In this document: one piece after another, positions 58,960 to 64,000 of the stretch
Numbering within the stretch: the stretch's first letter is position 1
Layout: each line of letters starts with the position of its first letter
From: Elymus sibiricus
Lineage: Eukaryota > Streptophyta > Magnoliopsida > Poales > Poaceae
Length of the DNA: 64,000 bases
Direction of reading: 5' to 3'
Assembly: GCA_039707655.1 (NCBI GenBank)
Contig: CM077668.1
Coordinates: 65,427,086-65,491,085 of the forward strand
Position numbers and translations under genes: made by a program
The notes under the pieces: generated by a model
Told to the model about the DNA's origin: nothing
The model's input: the letters and a program-made list of their open reading frames with translations, nothing else
Database searches by the model: none

Positions 58960-59298
58960 ATTGGTCCCGGTTCCAGCCACAAACCGGGACCAATGGTTGT
59001 GGGCCAGGAGCGAGGTGCATTGGTCCCGGTTCGTGGCTGGAACCGGGACAAAAGGGGTCACCTTTAGTCCCGGTTCCAGCCACAAACCGGGACCAATGGT
59101 TGTGGGCCAGGAGCGAGGCGCATTGGTCCCGGTTCGTGTCTAGAACCGGGACAGAAGGGGTCAGACGAACCGGGACCAATGCCCCACGAGGCTCGGCCGG
59201 CGCCCTGGTCTCACGAACCGGGACCGATGCCCCCATGGGTCCCGGTTCGTGAGTGAACCGGGACTAATGGGCTTCTCAGGGGTGGACCGATGCCCTGT
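58960..59298. repeat. Right-end subterminal repeats of CACTA B
   Basis: At least nine 'TCCCGGTT/AACCGGGA' sites in inverted pairs up to the terminal 'tgttttgtactagtg'. Confidence 0.85.
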
Positions 59299-59310
59299 TT
59301 TGTACTAGTG

Positions 59311-59539
59311 CTATCTGTTTAATCTTTATGTCTGTATTCAGATATCTGATGCTTCCGCTGATGCTTGTATGACTCAAGCTTATGTATTCGAGCCCTCGAG
59401 GCCCCTGGCTTATAATATAAAGCTTGTATGACTTTTATTTGTGTTTAGAGTTGTGTTGTGATATCTTCAAGTGAGTCCTTAGGCTTGATCGTGTGCATTT
59501 GCGTGTATGATTAGTGCACGATTAAGTCGGGGCGTCACA
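59311..59539 (+). repeat. 3' LTR of gypsy element, right part
   Basis: It resumes with the duplicated CTA and matches left-LTR sequence from about 23302 to its end, terminating GGGGCGTCACA. The total right LTR without the insertion is about 4,115 bp. Confidence 0.94.
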
Positions 59540-59723
59540 GATATGCCTTGGTATAAACCTAGGAATCGCGAATGTCGAGCTTATGCTTGCAAACCTCATG
59601 TACCATTTTGACTGGGAACTCCCGCTTGGGGTTGAGAGAAAAGACATCGATATGACAGAGGTGTTTGGGCTAACCGTTCATAGGAAGGAGAAACAATTGT
59701 TGATTCCAAAATCACGCATGTAA
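59540..59723 (+). pseudogene. Cytochrome P450, 3' part (heme cysteine to stop)
   Basis: It starts with the second GATAT copy. Joining T (19377, or its duplicate at 59544) to GC restores the heme loop FGAGRRI-CLG. The rest reads NVELMLANLMYHFDWELP, then DIDMTEVFGLTVHRKEK and ends IPKSRM with TAA at 59721-59723. This is the normal P450 C-terminal length and contains the invariant heme-ligand Cys. No further lesion is visible here. Confidence 0.92.
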
Positions 59724-61009
59724 AACCAAACTAAGATAAATACTTTGTTGGGAAGAAGGTGTTACCAGGAATAATGGTACCAATAAATAATGTCCAGTTC
59801 TTCCTTGTTATAGTTACACATATTGTTGTTTAGGATGTTGACAATCGTCAATGCACAAGTTTGACTACTAGTTTTAACGTTACATACATATGAAATAAAA
59901 GAGAAAAAAAACATAATGTCAAAGTACCTTTTTAAGTAAACTGGCATGGTTGCCTGCACAAATGCACGGGGAACAGCTTGTCGTCTATTGCTTTTGTGAT
60001 TCAAATTTCTTAATTATAGTTATCTTAGTACAACATTACATCCATTGGGACAATACGAAATGAAAACTCACATGTCTAGTAGACCGTAAATATCATATGC
60101 GTAAGTTTGGCTACAAGAACTCTAAATCATACTAATACCGTACCAAGGAGAATGCATCTCTAAACTTGTAAAGAACTCTGGAAAAAAAAATCAGCACATA
60201 TATAGTACACGCACCTACCATGGCACGTATTCTCAGATTTAAAGTTGATTCGCAGCTCAGGAAACAAAGACTAGTTACAATTATACAAATGAGTAGAACA
60301 TGCATCTACAATGGCACAAATTTCCAGATCTAAATTTGATCCGCAGGACGCTATGGAACAAGTTTAGATCTAAAAATTTGTCTCATTGCACATTGAGGGT
60401 GTATATATGTGGAGTCAGGATCTGGTGACCGAGGGGTGCGGTGCCCCTCAATTTCTGTCTGTTATATGTGAATTGTATGGTGGTGGGGTAAGTACTGATG
60501 AGCCTTGCTAAGAGAGTGAAATTGGCAAAATGGCATGTGGAGCTGCATTGCGCTGCATGCATGCTACCATAAATTCTATGGAAAAACAACGGGAGCTTCT
60601 CTAAAGCAAGCTAGGTGCATTGTGTTGCATGCATGCATTCCTGGCTGGAGCTAAGTACACAATGTTTATTCGCAGCCCAGCACCTTATGTTCCTCACAAC
60701 GAGGTATATTTTGATATTTTCATGTTTTTTTTTTCAAAAGCAACTTTAGCGCTATATAAACCAACTTCCTATTAGGTGAAGGTTGTCCACCGTTGATGTT
60801 AAGTTGGCTATCAGTGTCAATTAGTTGTCTGCATTAGTCTGAAAAGTTTCTTGTTGCTATGTTGTATACATCAGAAAATAAGTTGCATATATAGTTTATG
60901 ATGTTACCTACCGTTGATTCTAGGCTGCCAACCATCACGAATTAGTTGTTGGGCAGTATTCCAAAAATTGCCTACCTCGGAAACTATGTTGTTTGTTGCT
61001 TATTTGTCT
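59724..61009. other. P450 3' flank, unassigned
   Basis: AT-rich intergenic DNA. A diverged direct repeat of about 93-bp period occurs at 60208-60363 ('catggcac...cagat..aa..ttgat.cgcag'). 'gcattg.g.tgcatgcatgc' recurs near 60548 and 60618. No gene is recognised. Confidence 0.5.
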
Positions 61010-61059
61010 CACTACTCGGAAAGGCTTATAGGTGGCCTCAAATTAGTGACGGGCATGGC

Positions 61060-61365
61060 CAGAAACTCGCCACTGCTATTTTGGAAAAATTCCAATGGCG
61101 GGTAATATTACTCGCCCGCCACCGATACCCGCCACTCCTAACCTCTTCCAAAATTCTTTGAGGACGAAAATCAGCAGTGGCAGACATCGTGGGAGGGCCC
61201 GCCACTGGTGATTGGCAAAGCAGTGGCGGACAGGGTTTTGTGCCAGCCACAGCTATATTTGGGCAACCGACGTCCAAATTTTTCAATGTTTCCAAGAGTT
61301 TGCAGGGCGGGTCCTCTAGGATGCCCACCACACATATTTTAAGTCCCAAAAGTATCCGCCACTCG
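61060..61365. repeat. Subterminal repeats of CACTA-like element C
   Basis: Sites such as 'cgccactgc', 'aatggcggg', 'cgcccgccacc', 'cccgccactgg', 'cagtggcgg' and 'ccgccactc' alternate in orientation. Confidence 0.6.
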
Positions 61366-61846
61366 AATGTAGCTATGGAGGGTGCGCGACATCGCCCGAC
61401 TGCTATGTACGACCTTATCCACTAACCTGCTCGCACCCGCAGCCACTCATACCTTATCCACACAGATACAAAGTCTTTCTCCCTCTCGCTCTCGTGCCGC
61501 CCCGCCGTCGCCAGAGTCATGGTGGCTTTTGACGTCGCCACAGTCGCGGTCGCCGTCCGCCGCCTCCAGCGTCGTCGCCAACCCCGTCTTGCGCGCCGTC
61601 CGCCGCCGCCTCAAACTTCCTCGCCCTCGTCGTCCGCCGCCACCTCCAACATCGTTGGCGTCCCCGTCGATCTCGCCGTCCGCCGCCGCCATCGTCCTCG
61701 CCCTCCCTGCCGTCTCCGTCCGCCCCGGTAACCACACCTCTCTCTCTCTCTCTCTCTGTTATTGTACAGTGTAGTTGTTCTTAGTTACTATACTCGTACA
61801 TTTGCAACATTTTGTTAGTGTAGTATAAGTCGAAGAGAGAATGGCG

Positions 61847-62238
61847 TTTTGGCTCTCGGCCTCCATGGAGGCCGAAAAATTCAAAATTCAAAAATTTTGG
61901 TTTCAAAAAAATCTGAAAAAATTTGTACAAGTAAACAAGGATGTGAGGCGTATGTGTGTAAAATTTCAGGATGAAATACATTGAAATGCGACTTGTAAAA
62001 AAAAGACAAATTCATGGCCTGGGAGGATGAATAGTATCATGTGTTAAAAAGTCCCAGATTTGTCTTTTTTGCACAGCCCTCATTTCAACGTATTTCGTCC
62101 TGAAAATTTGCACACTTGTGCACTATGCCTTCATCTATGTTTGTATTTTTTTTTAGAATTTTTTGAAATTAAAAATATAATTTTTCATGAATTTTGAATT
62201 TTGCATTTGGAGGCCTCCATGGAGCTCGGCCTCCAAAA
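61847..62238. mobile_element. Foldback MITE nested in element C
   Basis: Long imperfect inverted arms: the left begins 'ttttggctctcggcctccat' and the right ends 'ggagctcggcctccaaaa'. Pairing extends deep inside ('gaaatacattgaaatg' against 'catttcaacgtatttc'). It has no coding capacity. No clean target duplication was found. Confidence 0.75.
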
Positions 62239-62588
62239 GCAATTTCCGGCTGTTATAGGATGTACTATTGGATCTTTCTAATTAGACGGTTCAAATTTGA
62301 TGGATTGTGCTAGAGGACTATGCGTATAGACCAACATATAGTACAATATTTTATTCGTGATGCAGGTATCGTAATGAGTGCCAACATTTTAGGCGAAACA
62401 TTGATTAAGTTCCGTTTCGCTTAATTTCTGGCACTCAATATGTCCAATTTGTAGCAAAGGTCATGCTGGTTTTTTAGTAAATTTTAAACTTTTTATGGAT
62501 GAGCTACTTAATTATTTTTTCCTTCCAGTGGACAATACTCATTCTTAATCTGCACACTGAGATGGGGATTGTTGTGAGAGGAGGACAC

Positions 62589-62900
62589 CGACTGTTGACG
62601 TAGGGGGTTGTCCTTTTTCTTCTCTTCCTCTTATCCCTTGCTAAAGCATAGGGGGTTGTCCTTTTTCTTCTCTTCCTCTTATCCTTTGCTAAAGCAGGAG
62701 GAGAAGGTGAAGGATGACCATCACCGACAGTCGAAATAATTGTGAGTGAGCGTACATCATATATACAACCACTTGATAAATGAACCGACTGTTGTCGTAG
62801 GGGGTCGTTCTTCTCCTTCTCCTCCTCCGAGACCTTGGTAAAGCAGAAGACCTTGGTAAAGCACGAGGAGAGGGTGAAGAACGACCATCACCTACAGTCG
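62589..62900. repeat. Two tandem imperfect hairpins
   Basis: Hairpin 1 (62589-62733) and hairpin 2 (62786-62900) each have arms starting 'cgactgttg.cgtagggggt' and ending 'gaccatcacc.acagtcg'. Hairpin 1 contains a 48-bp tandem duplication (62601-62648, 62649-62696). The hairpins are diverged copies of each other. Confidence 0.75.
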
Positions 62901-63124
62901 AAATACCAGTCACAGACGAGTGTCCAACATATGTACAACCACTAAAGAGTGAGAAGTGTCCTCCCAAACAACACATATAGACTGTTGTCATAAACAGTTT
63001 TATCTTGTTTTAAGTTAGAAAAAAACTACAGTGTGGCAGGAATGCTAATATTTTTTATTCTCATAAATCTTCTTTCATGAAAAATGTCTTTTAAGTAAAT
63101 GTCAAGTTTTTTTTATGCGATTTA

Positions 63125-63472
63125 GATGGAGAAGTCGTTAGGACTCCTACAGCCGTAGACTCCATCGTGAGGCTGGCTGAGTCTATGGAGATCGTGCTCG
63201 CCTATGCCGAGAGCGCTCGAGCAGCCACCGAGAGCGCTTGGGCATCTGCCGAGAGCGCACGAGCAGCCACCGAGAGCGCACGAGCAGCCACCGAGAGCGC
63301 TTGGGCATCTGCCGAGAACGCAAGAGCAGCCACCGAGAGCGCTTGGGCATCTGCCGAGAGCGCAAGAGCAGCCGCTGAGAGCACTAGAGCAGCCACCGAG
63401 AGTGCGCGAGTAGCCGTCGAAGCTACGAGGACCGCCCAAGCCGAGATCACAAAGATATTTGGAGGCGATTAG
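63125..63472 (+). CDS. Ala/Glu/Ser-repeat exon, unknown function
   Basis: An open frame after an acceptor-like 'tgcgatttag'. It reads EVVRTPTAVDSIVRLAESME and then about eight degenerate 10-residue units of the type AESARAATES / AESAWASAES, ending ITKIFGGD and TAG. Repeats lie at 63208-63430. The pattern favours a long helix or coiled coil. The upstream exon is not identified, so the true start is unknown. It probably belongs to element C together with the HBD-like exon downstream. No function is assigned. Confidence 0.45.
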   Translation, partial: DGEVVRTPTAVDSIVRLAESMEIVLAYAESARAATESAWASAESARAATESARAATESAWASAENARAATESAWASAESARAAAESTRAATESARVAVEATRTAQAEITKIFGGD

Positions 63473-63746
63473 AGCTCATGACAGAGCTGAACTTTTGCTT
63501 TTGAACTACTAGTGCACTACCTTTATGTGATCTATATGATCGAAGCGTGTGAACTTAATTTCTATGTTCCTATGACGGAGCTGAAATTTTGCTTCTGACC
63601 TAGTAGTGCACCGCCTTATGTGATCTGTGTCATCGATGCTTGTGAACGTAATTTCTATGTTTCTATGAAGATTGCTATATGACTTTGCTATATGTAATTG
63701 GATAACTATGAAATTGACTTGTTAGTTTGTTTATTTATCTTCGTAG

Positions 63747-63953
63747 ATGAAGCGGTATGTGGTGTCCTATGAGAAGAATCCATAAGTCTATGATTCATGG
63801 GAGAACTGGAATGAACAAGAGGACGGTTACGACAACAAGTGCTATAAAGGATATAAGACAAAAAAGGAAGCAGAAGATCGCACTCCAACTTCCTCCTCAC
63901 AGAGAAAATCAACCATGAAGTATGCAAGACCGTGTGGACGAGTGGAGGAGTAA
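63747..63953 (+). pseudogene. RNase H1 hybrid-binding-domain-like exon (one stop)
   Basis: ATG follows 'cttcgtag', an acceptor-like site. The frame reads KRYVVSYEKNP, a TAA at about 63780, then VYDSWENWNEQEDGYDNKCY and KGYKTKKEAE. This matches the short fold shared by the RNase H1 N-terminal hybrid-binding domain and viroplasmin-type domains (YVV...GVY.SW..C..QV.G......KGF.T..EA). That fold binds RNA/DNA hybrids or dsRNA. A Ser/Thr/Lys-rich tail ends at TAA 63951-63953. The stop makes it a probable pseudogene. Its link to element C is by position. Confidence 0.5.
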
Positions 63954-64000
63954 AGAATTTGATAATCTTTATCTAGTTCATTGTCATTATGGTGTTGTTG

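Larger units (their letters stand above)
47337..59310 (-). mobile_element. CACTA transposon B, inverted relative to A, in gypsy 3' LTR
   Basis: Left end CACTAGTAGAAAA and right end complement CACTAGTACAAAA, flanked by CTA at 47334-47336 and 59311-59313. The left LTR has the empty site ('taaggcctatctg'). It is 11,974 bp, with the same gene order as CACTA A on the opposite strand. Differences are: no solo LTR, no small membrane ORF, and an added SNF2 inverted fragment and minisatellites in the ORF2 leader. Defective by stops in both genes. Confidence 0.95.
19378..59539 (+). mobile_element. Ty3/gypsy retrotransposon, Tekay/Del-like, with two nested CACTA elements
   Basis: The 40,162-bp footprint is flanked by GATAT at 19373-19377 and 59540-59544, a perfect 5-bp target duplication. 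Removing the two CACTA insertions leaves about 14 kb: two LTRs of about 4.1 kb, a PBS, an extra ORF, gag-pol and a polypurine tract. Polymerase order (reverse transcriptase and RNase H before integrase) and a C-terminal chromodomain-like tail mark a chromovirus-type gypsy. In a 180-bp stretch (21781-21960 against the right LTR) the LTRs differ at about 8 positions, so the insertion is much older than the copia at the window start. It splits the P450 gene. Confidence 0.95.
61010..64000 (+). mobile_element. CACTA-like element C, left end (continues beyond window)
   Basis: It starts CACTACTCGGAAAGGCTTAT at 61010 after TCT. Subterminal sites 'agtggcggg' and 'cccgccac' recur at 61060-61360 in both orientations, as in grass CACTA families with CACTACTA ends. 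A GC-rich leader (61440-61730) and exon-like segments follow. The right end and target duplication are outside the window, so the extent is inferred. Confidence 0.55.

Overview
This window looks like a large-genome grass of the wheat tribe (Triticeae). It is almost entirely nested transposable elements of wheat/barley type: an Angela/WIS-type copia, an Athila-type solo LTR, a Tekay/Del-type gypsy with very long LTRs, and CACTA elements with CACTAGTA ends and 'TCCCGGTT' subterminal repeats. Between them lies one broken host gene, a cytochrome P450. Family names are recognised by eye, not by database search. No bacterial-style operon, tRNA, rRNA or CRISPR array was seen.

Layout. (1) 1-7441: the 3' part of a young copia element with an intact 1327-codon gag-pol, inserted in (2) an inverted copia LTR fragment, 7442-8887. 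(3) 8888-18240: intergenic DNA with AT-rich degenerate repeats, an Athila-type solo LTR (11766-13285, target duplication AGGTC), a reversed tRNA-type SINE (13469-13767), MITE-like foldbacks and short tandem repeats. (4) 18274-19377 and 59540-59723: a CYP71-clan P450 pseudogene, cut inside its heme-binding loop by (5) a 40-kb gypsy insertion, 19378-59539 (target duplication GATAT). Inside the gypsy element, CACTA A (28456-42585, duplication CAA) interrupts the integrase and itself carries a solo copia LTR (30466-32566, duplication GGTAC). CACTA B (47337-59310, duplication CTA) interrupts the 3' LTR in the opposite orientation. (6) 59724-61009: P450 3' flank. (7) 61010 to the window end: the start of a third CACTA-like element, with a foldback MITE, tandem hairpins, an Ala/Glu/Ser-repeat exon and an RNase-H1-HBD-like exon.

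How it fits together. The target duplications give a strict order: P450, then gypsy, then CACTA A and CACTA B, then the copia LTR in A. CACTA A and B are about 12 kb each once the nested LTR is removed. Both have a TNP2-type transposase frame (about 1,100 codons) and a second gene ending in a Ulp1/C48 cysteine-protease domain. Both also have an antisense unit between the two genes that resembles a small RNA polymerase III gene: USE-like box, 24-nt spacing, TATA, hairpin, T-run. Copy B additionally carries, in the leader of its second gene, a roughly 500-bp inverted duplication of a SNF2-helicase gene fragment. Copy A retains a small coiled-coil/membrane-anchor ORF that B has lost. The gypsy element carries an extra ORF before gag whose first half resembles a double-stranded-RNA-binding fold. 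The most unusual items are the structured RNA unit, the SNF2 hairpin and the extra gypsy ORF.

Most element genes are pseudogenes with in-frame stops. Only the copia gag-pol and the extra gypsy ORF are uninterrupted.
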